The position numbers were made by a program, and so were the translations under genes. Below the pieces are notes generated by a model. The model saw only the letters and a list, made by a program, of their open reading frames with translations, was not told the origin of the DNA and did not search any database. From Closterium sp. NIES-65 (lineage: Eukaryota > Streptophyta > Zygnematophyceae > Desmidiales > Closteriaceae), in the NCBI GenBank assembly GCA_948144175.1, contig CANXME010002051.1, forward strand, positions 475,001 through 539,000: a stretch of DNA of 64,000 nucleotides, given 5' to 3'. Below, one piece after another: positions 53,867 through 64,000 of this stretch; position 1 is the stretch's first letter, and the number at the start of each line of letters is the position of its first letter.

Positions 53867-54742
53867 TGTTAGAGACTAAGGACGGAGTCTATGAAGATTA
53901 GGTGCCCAAATTTCTCAAAATCGTTGGTCTCAATTTCTGGACAGAAACGTCAACTTCACATGAAACGTTGTCGACGACAGGTGCACTATTAGAATCCCAC
54001 GAAATTCGAATATGTTGTAGCCCTAGACCGTGGCTACATTTCCCAATTTGAATCGTATCAAATTATGAAGCATATCTCGAGTTATGATTTTCGGCGCACT
54101 AGGGGGTATGCTGCCACAGAAATTTAACTCGATCACAATTAACTCACAAGTCCCACAAAAGAACATTCGAGTAGCACTAAACCTGGTAGGAGGGGAAGAG
54201 GAGGACGAGAGGGAAGGTCCCAAGAGAGAGTCCCCAACCAAGGAAACCCCATGCCACACAATTCCCTTCCCCATAGGCAACAAACTTTGACCTTTGTCAC
54301 TTTCCAACCCATGCCATCCACCTCACCACAACTTGGCCACACTTACCAACCTGGTTTGGCTTCACCCAACCTCTTGGCAGCATCTACAGTGATGGGTTCG
54401 AATTTCCCAACCCCCACAAGTCTGTACCCCATATTGAGTCAATGCCACAACTTCCCAAAGTAGCTGCAACCAAAATATATAAGCATACGAACTCCAATGT
54501 TCGTAACTTTCTTGGTTGTGCTCCGATCGCGACGATTCATGGTTCGTCGGAAAGCTCTTGAGTAGAGGAATCACTTCAGATATCTGCTCAAGCCAAATAG
54601 CAAACACACACACACATACACACAGAAAATCCAAACCACACAAGACACAAATTTCTTGCACACGCTCACACCACGCATGCAACGCACAAACACATGATGG
54701 GAGGCAGACAGACGTGAATGCATATGGTTGCATCACACAACA
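53867..54742 (-). repeat. LTR of copia F, 5' side
   Basis: 876 bp, close to identical with 48060-49150 apart from the CA run and one short insertion. Confidence 0.9.
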
Positions 54743-55050
54743 GGGCCGCAGGTAGGCGACGGGGCCGTAGGGCCGCAGGTAGGCGACGGGGCCGGGGCCG
54801 CAGGAAGGCGACGGGGCCGGGGCCGCAGGAAGGCGACGGGGCCGGGGCCGCAGGTAGGCGACGGGGCCGTAGGGCCGCAGGTAGGCGACGGGGCCGTAGG
54901 GCCGCAGGTAGGCGACGGGGCCGTAGGGCCGCAGGTAGGTGACGCGGCCGCTGAAAGGGCGGCGACGGGGCCGCGGAAGGGCGGCGACGGGGCCGCGAAG
55001 TGGCCGCGAGGGGCCTGAAAGGGCGGCAACGGGGCCGCTAAGAGAAAGTT
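54743..55050 (+). repeat. GC-rich leader repeats of copia E, right part
   Basis: Units of gggccgcaggtaggcgacg and related sequences between copia F and the right LTR of E, similar in kind to the leader of copia B. Confidence 0.8.
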
Positions 55051-55142
55051 AAGGGGCACGCCACGGGGCGTGCCGAACACAGAGTAGCAGCGGAAGCAGT
55101 AGGGTGGGTCCACAGGCCAGGACCGTAATCACTCTGATAGCA

Positions 55143-55360
55143 TGTCAAAATCTAGCAAGTCAAGTTGGGCTTAGGAGCCATGGCTAGTGAGTTCGAGGGT
55201 GTTGAGGAAAGTATCGAGAGAGTTGAGAAGGAGAATGAGGTTCAATAATAGCAAAGAGATACAACATATAGTCAAGAAACTAGAGGTGCACCACCAAACA
55301 GAAGACAAGATAAATACACTACACCTAAACCACAAGCAGTTACATAAAATAACTTTGACA
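55143..55360 (-). repeat. LTR at the right end of copia E
   Basis: 218 bp, TGTCAAAATC to CTTTGACA, with primer site ctctgatagca on its left. The sequence is unlike 41487-41611. Confidence 0.75.
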
Positions 55361-57893
55361 TCCATCAGTCTCAGCAGTAGCAAAAACCAAGTCGTCAACG
55401 TACAGGAGGACGTAGAATGGCGGCAAAGAGGTGACGGTGCGTAGAAACAGCTACGGGTCACCAATAGAAGGAGAAAACCCAAGAGCCGCAAGAGTCGTCC
55501 TCAGTGTGTCGTGCCACTCTCGAGGCGCCTGGCAACGACCGTAGACTGGCCGCCAGAGGCTCCACTGGGTACCAGCAGGAAACGACCCCGTGAAGCCAGG
55601 TGGGCGGCGCAGCCAGATCTCCTCCTGCATGCTGCTCTGTAGGATGGCTGTATTGAAGTCAAGAGAGTGAAGCTCGTAGTCACGCTGAGCAGCAATGTGC
55701 AGTAGTACCCGAAGAGTGGTCATCTTAGGGGAAGGGGAGAAGGTCTGGAAGAAGTCAACTCCCTCTCGCTGACTGAAGCCTCGTGCAACACAACGCGCCT
55801 TGAAGACAGGCGGAGAACACGGCGGTCACTTCACCCTGAAAATCCACATGCCACTGACGATGTTCGCCCCTAGTGGGGGAACCTCGTCGACGTAGGTGCA
55901 TATGGACTTCCAGGAAGCCATCTCTGCGTCCATGGCTGTCTGCCAATGAGAGTAATAGGGACCCTCTATCGCCTCTACGTAACGCGGGGTTGGGATGTCT
56001 GGTGCATTCGGGTCTCCCTCAGGGACAAGCAGCATGGACACAAGATGAGGTAAAGCAAGGGCAAAGCACACAAACTCCTCCTGTCTATCCTCAAGGACGT
56101 CCGTGCCCAGAGCACACTCACCCCCGACGGAAGGAGGACAGACAGACTCAGACTCAGCAACAAGACTAGCGGCGTAGTCTGGACGACAGGCGGCAGCAAA
56201 GTCAACAAGCTAAGCAACTAGGGCAGACGCAGCAATGGACTCAAACGAAGGGTCACTGACAAAAGTAGTGAGAAGACGCGTGCCTTTAGGACTGGCAGCA
56301 CGAGCAAGGTCTGACGGTGGGTCAGGGAAGTCAGGAAGAGAGGACGCAGGAGGAGACGGCTGAGGGACACGCTGTGGAGCAATGGAAGGACGAAGTGCCA
56401 TCTAGTGTGTGCCTGGGACAGCAGGAGGACGCTGACGCGTTACACGACGTCTAGTGCAGACAACGCAAACGTGCGACGCAGGACGAGACTCAGGCGACGA
56501 AGGACGAGACTGAGGCTCACAACGCTCCGTAAGACCACTAGTCGGCCCAGAGTAAGGAGAAGGACCAGGCAGTGGAGAGGCTAGCTGTAGCTGCGACTGC
56601 GACGGGGCAGGCTGCGGACATAGTAAGGGAAGAGTGGGACTAGTAGAAGGGGGGAGGCCAAGAACCTGCTGAAAAAGTGGAAAGAAGAACGGCCGCAGCC
56701 ACGCAGCGCCTCCAAAACCAGTAGAGACAGCACCAGTACTCCCAGCTCCAGGGTCTCCAGCTCCAACTCCCGAAGAACCACCAGCTCCAGCTCCAGCAGC
56801 ACCTCCAGCAGCTCCAGCTCCTGCAGCACCTCCAGCATCAACAGCTCCAGCGCCGCCAACTCAAACTTCCGCAGCACCACCACCTCCAGCACCTCCAGCA
56901 GCTCCAGCTCCAGCTGCACCTCTAGCAGCAACAGCTCGAGTGCCACTAGCTCCAACTCCTGTAGCACCACCAGCTGCAGTAGCTCCAGTACCTCCACTAC
57001 GAGCACCTACGGCAGCTCCAGCACCAGCAGGACCTCCAGCATCTCCACCTCCATCAGCACCTCCAGCTCCAACAGCTCCAGTAGCACCAGCTCCATGGGC
57101 TCCAGTGGCAGCCCCCTCAGCTCTATCAGCTCCTCGCTTGAATCTCCATCGGCGAGAAAACCACTCGCGCAGCTGCGGTGGAGAGAGAGGCTCCCGCCGA
57201 GACGAGGCACCTGCAGGAACTCCACCAGACTCAGCACCCCCTGTCTCAGCAACCGCAAGCTCAGCACCCTCAGGCTCAGCACCCCCAGGCTCAGCACCCC
57301 CAGGCTCAGCACCCTCAGACTCAGCACCCCCAGGCTCCGAACCCTCAGACTCAGCAACCCCAAGCTCAACAACCCCAGAGTCCACACGCTCAGGCCCAGC
57401 ACCCCCAGGCTACGCACGCTCAAGCTCAGCACCCCGAGGCTCTGCACGTTCAGGCTCAGCACCCCCAAGCTCCGCACGCTCAGGCTCAGCACCTCCAGCA
57501 GCACCACCCCCAGGAGCAGCACCAGATTCAACCGCTACCTCGACAAGCTCCACAGCGTCTACCTGAGACACACCAGAGGGAGCAGGACCCTGAGGGGGGA
57601 GGGGGTCTACCGGAGGAGGACCTGGTGCAAGGAAGAGCGGCGGGGGGGGGGAGAGAGGCAGTGCGGTAGGGGAAGAGACGGTAAAAGGGAACCGACTCGT
57701 CGAACTTGACGTCCTGAGAGGGCAGGACACGGCGCAAGGTGGGGTGGTAAAACTGCCAGCCAGGCGCGTCAGGGACAAAGCCAAGGAAGACGCAGGGAAT
57801 CGCGCGGGCGGAGAGCTTGTCCGCGGTAGTATTGCGGACAAAGGCTCGACATCCCCAGACCCGGAACACCGACACATCGCTAACCTTCCCCGT
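55361..57893 (-). mobile_element. Ty1/copia element H, left part (broken fossil)
   Basis: Minus-strand copia pol of the same family as A, B and E: integrase end (57410-57890, VFLGFVPDAPGWQFYHP), Gly/Ala-rich linker (about 56210-57400), RT (55380-56070, MWIFRVK, HSLDFNTAIL, VYGRCQAPREW). Its other side continues right of element I at 63389. It stops at the right LTR of E. It has several breaks. Confidence 0.82.
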
Positions 57894-58260
57894 TGTGAGG
57901 ATCTGGTTCAGCAAAGATAATTCTATTGAATGATCCACCAGGGTACAAGGCGAGGCTATATATAGGCTCGACACAAAGGCAGTAACCCTGGTATTACTAG
58001 AAGGTTCCGCGGGTCGCGAAGCGTCCCGAATGGGTCCTTCCCGAATTCGGTAGAAGGCAATTCGGTGGCAACCTAAAAGCCTAGAATTCGGTGCACTCAA
58101 CCTAGTTCGGTGCCTATAACTATAATAAGATAGTAAAAGCAACGAGCCTAGGAAATCTAGCAAAAGCAAGCTAGATAATGCATAATAAAGCTAAGCTAGA
58201 TAATGCATAATAAAGCAAAATCAAGCTAGGAAATCATAGCAAAGCCGTCGTACTCTCACA
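57894..58260 (-). repeat. LTR of gypsy I, 3' side
   Basis: 367 bp, TGTGAGGATC to ACTCTCACA, A+T richer than its surroundings, with small internal repeats (gctagataatgcataataaa, 58170-58220). Confidence 0.9.
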
Positions 58261-58270
58261 CGTCCCCCCC

Positions 58271-58705
58271 TCAAAGCTGGGTGGCGTGAGATACACCCTG
58301 CTTGACAAGATAGTCCTTGAGAGCACAGCGTGCGTTGCCCATATCAACTTCTGCAACCCAACTGTCCTGTGAGGGGTCATATCCCTTCCAGCGCATTAGG
58401 AACTCGAGCGTGTTGCCACGTCTGCATCGATGAGCGAGCACTCGTTCCACCTCGTACTCTGGTTCATCCTGTACGAGAACAGGTGGTGGTGGCGGTAGCT
58501 GGCGTCCTGTGAACTGCTGGTTGGAGTCCTTGTAGGGCTTTAGTAGTTGAACATGGAAAGCGTTGTGAAGCTTCCACATAGTAGGTAAGCGCAAGCGGAA
58601 TATTACTGGTGTCACCGTCGCCTCAACGTGAAAGGGACCACAGAAGCGAGGCCGGAGCTTCGATGGAAGGTGAGACAAGTCCAAGTTTTGCGTGTCGAGA
58701 AGCAC
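58271..58705 (-). CDS. Gypsy I integrase end and chromodomain region
   Basis: Part of a fossil element. The LSPKLRPRFCGPF-like integrase C-terminal motif (LPSKLRPRFCGPFHV) is followed by a chromodomain (YEVERVLAHRCRRGN, EFLMRWKGYDPSQDSWV). Chromodomains steer insertion towards marked chromatin and define the chromovirus clade. Confidence 0.88.
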   Translation of the reverse strand: MLLDTQNLDLSHLPSKLRPRFCGPFHVEATVTPVIFRLRLPTMWKLHNAFHVQLLKPYKDSNQQFTGRQLPPPPPVLVQDEPEYEVERVLAHRCRRGNTLEFLMRWKGYDPSQDSWVAEVDMGNARCALKDYLVKQGVSHATQL

Positions 58706-59846
58706 CTGATCTCCGACTGCTACTGAGTGATCTCTTCACTGTTGATCGGCATACTGCTTCTGGGAGTTCTGCATCATGGTGAGACGTCGCTGAGTCTTCT
58801 CCCATGGCTGATGCATGGTGGTGACGAAGTCGTGTGCAGCTTGGACGTGTGCCGGTGTAGTTGGCTGCTATGGTGTAAGTGGTTCCCGTCCGTAGCTCAG
58901 GAAGAAAGGAGATTTTCCTGTGGCCGCATGCGACGCGTTGTTGTAAGCGAACTCAAGCGTTGGTAACTGTTGATCCCAGTGGCTGATGTTGTCCTTGCAA
59001 GCTGTGCGTAGTAACTGTTCAACCACCTGATTGAGTCGCTCTATCTGTCCGTCAGTCTGGGGGTGGTACGCTGAAGACATCGCAAGCTTAGTCCCCAACA
59101 GTCCTATGAGTTCCCTCTAGAACTTACTAGTGAATTTTGGGTCTCTTTCTGATATGAGTGTAGCGGGGATGCCGTGGATGGTGATGATGCGAGCAGAAGA
59201 AGAGGCGAGCAGTTGCTTCAGCTGTAGCCGTGGCATTTGTCGGGATGAAGTGACCAATTTTAGAGAACTTATCGATCACCACGAGTATAGCGTCATGCCC
59301 TCGTGAGGTTGAAGGAAGTCCCGTGATGAAGTCGAGGCGAACGACTTGCCATGGCTGCTCCGGTACGGGTAGAGGATGAAGTAACCCTGCTTTTTTCTGC
59401 TTGCTGCTCTTCATCCGGTGGCACGTGTTGCATGAGGTGACGAACTGCTGCACGTGTGCTGCCATCCGGGGCCAGTAGTAATACTTCGCTATTCCCGCTA
59501 ACGTCTTGTTGCTCCCGAAATGTCCCGCGTATGCCACATCATGGAACTCCTCCAATAAGATCTGTCGGAGCGGGGCATAGTTCGGTACCCAAATCTTTCC
59601 CGATCCCTTTCTTACAGCTAAGTGTTTCTCCCACTATAACAGCTTCTGGTTCTGTGCTGTAGCGATCTATGCATCCACGGAGTACCCATGTTGGAATAGA
59701 CCCTTGAGCAGAGGGTTCATCCCGTCGAGCTGGATGCCTGCTACATGTCCAGGGCGGCTCAACGCGTCTGCCTTGTTGTGTAGCCTAGGCTTGTAGACGA
59801 TGTCGTAGTGGAAGTGGGTCTCCAAGAAGTCCACCCACCGCACCTG

Positions 59847-60842
59847 TCAACGTGAGAGCGTAGGCTGCGACTTCAGGTACTTGAGGCTGCAGTGGTCAGT
59901 GTAGACTGTAGTCTTGGCTCCCTCTAGGTAACACCTCCATGCCTTGAAGGTTGTGACTATCGCTAAGGCTACCTTGTCATGGATAGGGTAGTTCAGTTCT
60001 GCTCCGTGTAGCTTCTTACTGAGGTAGGCGATGGGCTGCAAACCGCGTCCGTGATCTTGCATCAGTACTGCTCCGACTGCTTGGTCACTAGCGTCTGCTT
60101 CCACCACGTAGTCTTTAACTGGATCCGGTAGGATGAGTACTGGCGCTGTAGTCAGTGCTGTCTGTAGCTGCTCCATGGCTTGCTGTTGAGGAGTATCCCA
60201 TTTATAGGGCGTATCCTTATTCAGTAGGTTGGTCAGTGGCGCTGCAATCTTAGCATACTGTGGCACAAACCTGTTGTAGTAGTTGGCGAAGCCTAGGAAC
60301 TGCAGCAACTCCTTCACGTTCTCCGGTACTTTCCACTTCTTGACAGCCTCGATTTTCCGCGGATCCACGTGTACGCCCTCTGCACTCACCATGTGCCTGA
60401 GAAACTGCACCTTCTCCAGGGCGAAGTCGCTCTTCGATAGCTTCACGTAGAACTTGTTTTTCCGCAGGATCTCGAAGACTTTCCGCAGATGCTCCACGTG
60501 CTCCTTTATGGTTTAGGAGTAGATTAGTATGTCGTCCAGGTACACTACCACGCACTTGTCCAGCAGGGGCCGTAGGATGTGATTCATCTCCGCCTGGAAC
60601 GTCGCCGGTGCATTGCAGAGTTTGAACGGCATCACTAAGTATTCGTAGGAGTCGTATCTGGTACGGAACACCGTCTTGTGGATCGAGTTGTCCGCCATCT
60701 TGATCAGCCAGTAACTCGATCGTAGTTCTAGCTTCGAAAACACCATCGCACCACGCAGTTGGTCTAGAAGATCGTTTGTGCGCGGTATTGGGTATTTGTT
60801 CTTGACTCTCTGTTTGTTCAGTGCCCAATAATCGATGCACAT
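59847..60842 (-). CDS. Gypsy I reverse transcriptase and RNase H region
   Basis: Part of a fossil element. RT motifs include [16 protein letters not shown] and [11 protein letters not shown], then the connection ([20 protein letters not shown]) and the RNase H start ([19 protein letters not shown]). Confidence 0.88.
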
Positions 60843-61088
60843 TCATAGACTACCGTCCGGTTTTGGAGTGAAGAGAACCGGTGCGCCATAGGGAGAGGTG
60901 GATGGGCATATCAGTTGTCTGTCAAGTAGATACTCTATCTGTTTCTTCATGTTTGTCAGTCCAGTCGGACTCAGTCGGTATGGTGCACATGAGACGGGTT
61001 TCGCACCTGGTTCCTCCACGATCTCGTGCTCGTGGGTTCGCGCTGGAGGCACTCCTGCAGGTAGGTCGTTTGGCATGATATCCTTATA

Positions 61089-61907
61089 CTACTCCAACAC
61101 CTTATTTACTGCTGCAGGTAGCTCCGAGTTCGGCTTTTCCTCCTCTGCTGCTGTCATAACCAGTGCTAAGTAACCCGTATTACTCTCGTTCACCGTCCGT
61201 TCGAACCGCGCCAGTGTCGTTTCAGGAACATCTCCTCTATCCGTCCAGCTTCGCAGCTCCACACATTTCCCGTTGTTGTAGATACGTGCCTTCCGATTGA
61301 CCCAGTCTATCTCGGGGTTGAACCGCTTCAGAAAATCACGCCCCAAGATGAAGTCTAATCCCTTGATATTCGTGATCGGCAACGTCGGCTTCCACCTTAA
61401 CGCTCCTATCTTCAGCTGCAGTGTTGACTCGCCGTGGATGGGAAGCTTCGTACCGTCCACCATCGTTTCTGTGAACTGTGTCTCCTCCGATGATTCTCCG
61501 ATTTTCTCCAACGTCTCGCGGTCACACACCGAGTGGGACGCACCACTGTTCACCAGTGCCGGGAAGCGTCGCCCGTTGCAGATTACCTCGAGTACTAGTG
61601 GCTGCTGCCGCTCCGAGTAGCTGTAGATGGTGTTGCTTACGGGATCATAAGGTAGATCAAATGTATCGTCCCTTGGTCCTGCGCTCGAAGCTGCTGACTC
61701 CATATCAGTTTTCAACCTAGCAGGGTTAGAAGGATTTATCCGAGGCTGGAACAGCTTCTCCTGTGCCTGGAACCTTCCCCTAAGCCTTTGCAGCGGTGTG
61801 GGCTTTGCCTGTGGGGAACAGGGAGCCTTTGAACAGTGCTGCTGGGAGAGAATATGAACTCCTCGGAACGCTCGACCCTTATCAGCGCTCCGGAGTAGGG
61901 TCCCCAT
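61089..61907 (-). CDS. Gypsy I protease region
   Basis: Part of a fossil element. It contains a retropepsin-like motif (ALVNSGASHSVCD), then the FILGRDFLKRFNPEIDW motif typical of gypsy proteases. The stretch before it is the gag-protease link. Confidence 0.8.
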   Translation of the reverse strand: MGTLLRSADKGRAFRGVHILSQQHCSKAPCSPQAKPTPLQRLRGRFQAQEKLFQPRINPSNPARLKTDMESAASSAGPRDDTFDLPYDPVSNTIYSYSERQQPLVLEVICNGRRFPALVNSGASHSVCDRETLEKIGESSEETQFTETMVDGTKLPIHGESTLQLKIGALRWKPTLPITNIKGLDFILGRDFLKRFNPEIDWVNRKARIYNNGKCVELRSWTDRGDVPETTLARFERTVNESNTGYLALVMTAAEEEKPNSELPAAVNKVLE

Positions 61908-62024
61908 ATTACCCGGTACCAGTTTAATTTCGGACTCTCCCTTAAAATAGGCTTGAAAACCACGATAAGTAATATTCTTACTTGTCGCTGTCTACGGCTG
62001 GATTTTCCCAATCGGTGCAGAGTC

Positions 62025-62841
62025 TTAATTGGCGGAGTCTCCATTTGTCTCGGCGATTTCCCCTGGAGCCGGCTGATCGTGACGTTTTAAATTCGCGCCA
62101 CCATATTCTCCTTTTTTTGCCCTCTCCGAAGTTGCTACGTTGTCAGTTTTCTGCTTCGGGGGTGCCACACTGTTCTTGTCCCTCAGCTCCGCACGTACTG
62201 TCTTCATTTTCCAACACGCCAAGATACGATGTCCTGTAGCGCCGCAAAACTCGCATGTCGCATTTTTTGCTAGCCGCTGCATCGCATCGCCTTTGTCGTT
62301 CTTCATCGGGTCGGCAGTCGTGGGTGATGCCAATCGCTCCATGCCACTATTTGGCTGGTTGCGTCGTGTTCCGTAGTAGCTACTGTCCATCGCGTCAAAC
62401 TGTTCGATCAGTGCTGCCCGGAACTGCGCCCACGTCCCTTTGCCTTGGACAAATCTATTGCTAATCCACTATATAGCTGGGCCTCGTAAGAGTGTTGCTG
62501 CGAGCCGTATGCGGAATGCGTCTTGGTTGAGGGTCGTGCATCCAACGGCTTCGAAGAATTTTTCTAATACAGCTACAAATCGGCGGACATCGCTCCCTTT
62601 TGTGCTAGGATCGAACGCCTCTGGTTGCCTCAGCTTCTCTGCTTCGAGGCTAACTGTAGCTGCTGCCGTTGTCGCAGGTACAATTGTCCGTGCTGCCGCC
62701 GTCGCTGCTGCTGCTACGGCTACCGATTGGTTCGCTAGGAGTTTTTTTCGAGTCGTAGGAGCGCCGCACGTATCTGCTTATGCTCAGCACGTAACTCCGC
62801 GATTTTATCTTTCACGAAATCTCTATTTCCCTCCCTTTTGA
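62025..62841 (-). CDS. Gypsy I gag region
   Basis: Part of a fossil element. A zinc knuckle (CEFCGATGHRILAC) near 62240 and upstream capsid traces that include FCQGKGTWAQF-like sequence. Only the zinc knuckle is firm. Confidence 0.65.
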
Positions 62842-63254
62842 CAATTTACAGAAAGAAGCGCGACGAAAATAATTGAATTTTGGGTGCTGGTCGACTTACT
62901 GCGAGTCAAATTGACTGTAGAATCGACGAGCGCAAATTTGGTAGGTCGCGTAAATCTCCCGTAGCTGAAATTCGCGTCCGATCTCGGCTGCTGAGGAGAA
63001 ACTCGATCTGACGGTCGAAATTCCAACCCTTTTGGGCGAAATTCTCTAGGCCGTTGAGATTGAAATTGATATGACCGTCAAAATTCCAACCTTTTTACCA
63101 ATATTCAAAACCGAATCGAGGGGGACTTAGAAAAATTGCGCGGAACTGGTTTCACATACTCGTATCGGCGCTATCATCGTCGCCCCCCGCGGTTTTTAAA
63201 GGCCGAAACTAAACGGTTGAAGACCTAGCGTGTAAACATGCTCTGATTACCAAG
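62842..63254 (-). other. Leader of gypsy I
   Basis: About 410 bp without a gene between gag and the right end. A repeated 'tccgtcaaaattccaacc'-like stretch occurs twice (about 63010-63035 and 63075-63095). The primer-site-like ctctgattacca lies at 63241-63252. Confidence 0.65.
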
Positions 63255-63388
63255 TGTGAGGATCTGGTTCAGGAAAGATAATTCTATTGAATGATCCACC
63301 TGGGTACAAGGCGAGCCTATATTTAGCCTCGCCTTGTACCCAGGCGATTTATTCAATAGAATTATCTTTCCTGAACCAGATCCTCACA
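63255..63388. repeat. 134-bp fold-back at the right end of gypsy I
   Basis: The first 60-odd bases of the LTR (TGTGAGGATCTGG onward) are followed directly by their own inverted copy, ending CCTCACA. The arms match almost perfectly around a short AT-rich centre. A normal 367-bp LTR is not present here. Confidence 0.9.
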
Positions 63389-63720
63389 CCCGTCCATCGC
63401 AAAGTGGGCGACGTCTCCCAGAAGGAGACACGGGGCCAGAGGTTGAGCTGATGCGCAGCGTATCGGACCGCAAACGGCCACAGAAAATGGGGGGCAGCCG
63501 CATGGACCATGGAGGTACGAGCGACCTCCATGACTAAGCCAATGCGGCGCTCAGCAACCCCATTCTGCTGCGGTGAATGCCCTCCCCACAACAAAAGTCA
63601 TGCAAAAAGTCAGAGGCAAACTCACCACCTCTGTCAGAGTGCAGACGCAGGACGGGAAAGTTCGTCTCGAACAACATGCGGAGCTAGAGACGGGCAGCGC
63701 GGATCCAAGGGATCAAAACA
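63389..63720 (-). mobile_element. Ty1/copia element H, right part (fossil)
   Basis: It continues copia H across the gypsy I insertion: integrase sequence with QQNGVAERRIGLVMEVARTS and HFLWPFAVRYAAHQLN on the minus strand. It ends near 63720, where a different copia part begins. Confidence 0.78.
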
Positions 63721-64000
63721 TCAGCGCAGCCAGATCTCCTCGTGCAGGCTGCCCTGCAAGAAAGCAGTGCTGAAGTCAAGAGAGTGAAGCTTGTAGTCGC
63801 CCCAAGCGGCTATGTGCAGCAGCACCCGAAGAGTGGTCAATTTAGGGGTGGGAGAGAAGGTCTGAAAGTAGTCAACTCCCTGCCGCTGACTGAAGCCTCG
63901 GGCCACGTAACGCGCCTTGAAGACAGGCGGAGAACCCGGCGGCCGCTTCACCCTATAAATCCACATGCCAACGACGATGTTCGCCCCAGGTGGGGGAACC
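63721..64000 (-). mobile_element. Ty1/copia fragment J (RT part, runs off the window)
   Basis: Minus-strand RT start of the same family: MWIYRVKRPPGSPPVFKARY, GVDYFQTFSPTPKLTTLR, LHSLDFSTAFLQGSLHEEIW. It abuts copia H integrase without an LTR between them, so it is a rearranged piece or a second element. Confidence 0.75.

Larger units (their letters stand above)
57894..63388 (-). mobile_element. Ty3/gypsy chromovirus I nested in copia H (broken fossil)
   Basis: Both flanks carry the 5-bp target duplication cccgt, and the copia sequence is continuous across it, so the borders are exact. Left LTR 57894-58260 (367 bp). Minus-strand parts from right to left: primer site (ctctgattacca), gag with zinc knuckle CEFCGATGHRILAC (about 62240), protease with LVNSGASHSVCD (about 61540), RT with [11 protein letters not shown] (about 60540), RNase H (59850-60200), integrase with HHCC-like and catalytic parts (58868-59560), chromodomain (58290-58500). 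It has several breaks. The right LTR is replaced by a 134-bp inverted repeat. Confidence 0.9.

Overview
The window looks like nuclear DNA of a streptophyte (a charophyte green alga or an early land plant; a desmid such as Closterium is a guess I cannot prove). The reasons are one host gene with small exons and GT-AG introns, a GC-rich background, and a dense layer of plant-type Ty1/copia and chromodomain Ty3/gypsy retroelements. I see no prokaryotic or organellar gene, no tRNA or rRNA, and no CRISPR array. LAYOUT. Positions 1-14857 (minus strand) hold most of one host gene, SSRP1, the HMG-box subunit of the FACT histone chaperone. Nine whole exons and the start of a tenth were placed by matching the translated exons to the conserved SSRP1 sequence. 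The acidic tail and HMG box lie left of position 1. The introns are swollen by short tandem arrays (17, 19, 22, 24 and 29 bp units). A Penelope-like retroelement (907-5517) sits in intron 8, and about 4.3 kb of a 17-bp satellite fills intron 3. Positions 14858-15388 are the 5' flank of SSRP1. From 15389 to 64000 I see only retroelements, nested or abutting: copia A (15389-22466); copia B (22485-37153, 5-bp target duplication accca) with copia C (24551-31937) inside it; plus-strand copia remnant D (37159-41486) holding a solo-LTR-like block; copia E (41487-55360, unlike ends) with copia F (48060-54742) inside it; copia H (55361-57893 and 63389-63720) with gypsy chromovirus I (57894-63388, target duplication cccgt) inside it; and a copia fragment J running off the right edge. 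MAIN INTEREST. In SSRP1 several tandem arrays are built from copies of the exon-intron junctions themselves, so that splice sites are multiplied: six in-frame donors after exon 5, a row of donors after exon 7, donor-like GC sites after exon 4, 28 acceptors before exon 8, and a second acceptor before exon 9. I know of no standard description of such splice-site-anchored minisatellites, and they are the best candidate here for something undescribed. All coordinates and similarities were read by eye; no database search or folding program was run.
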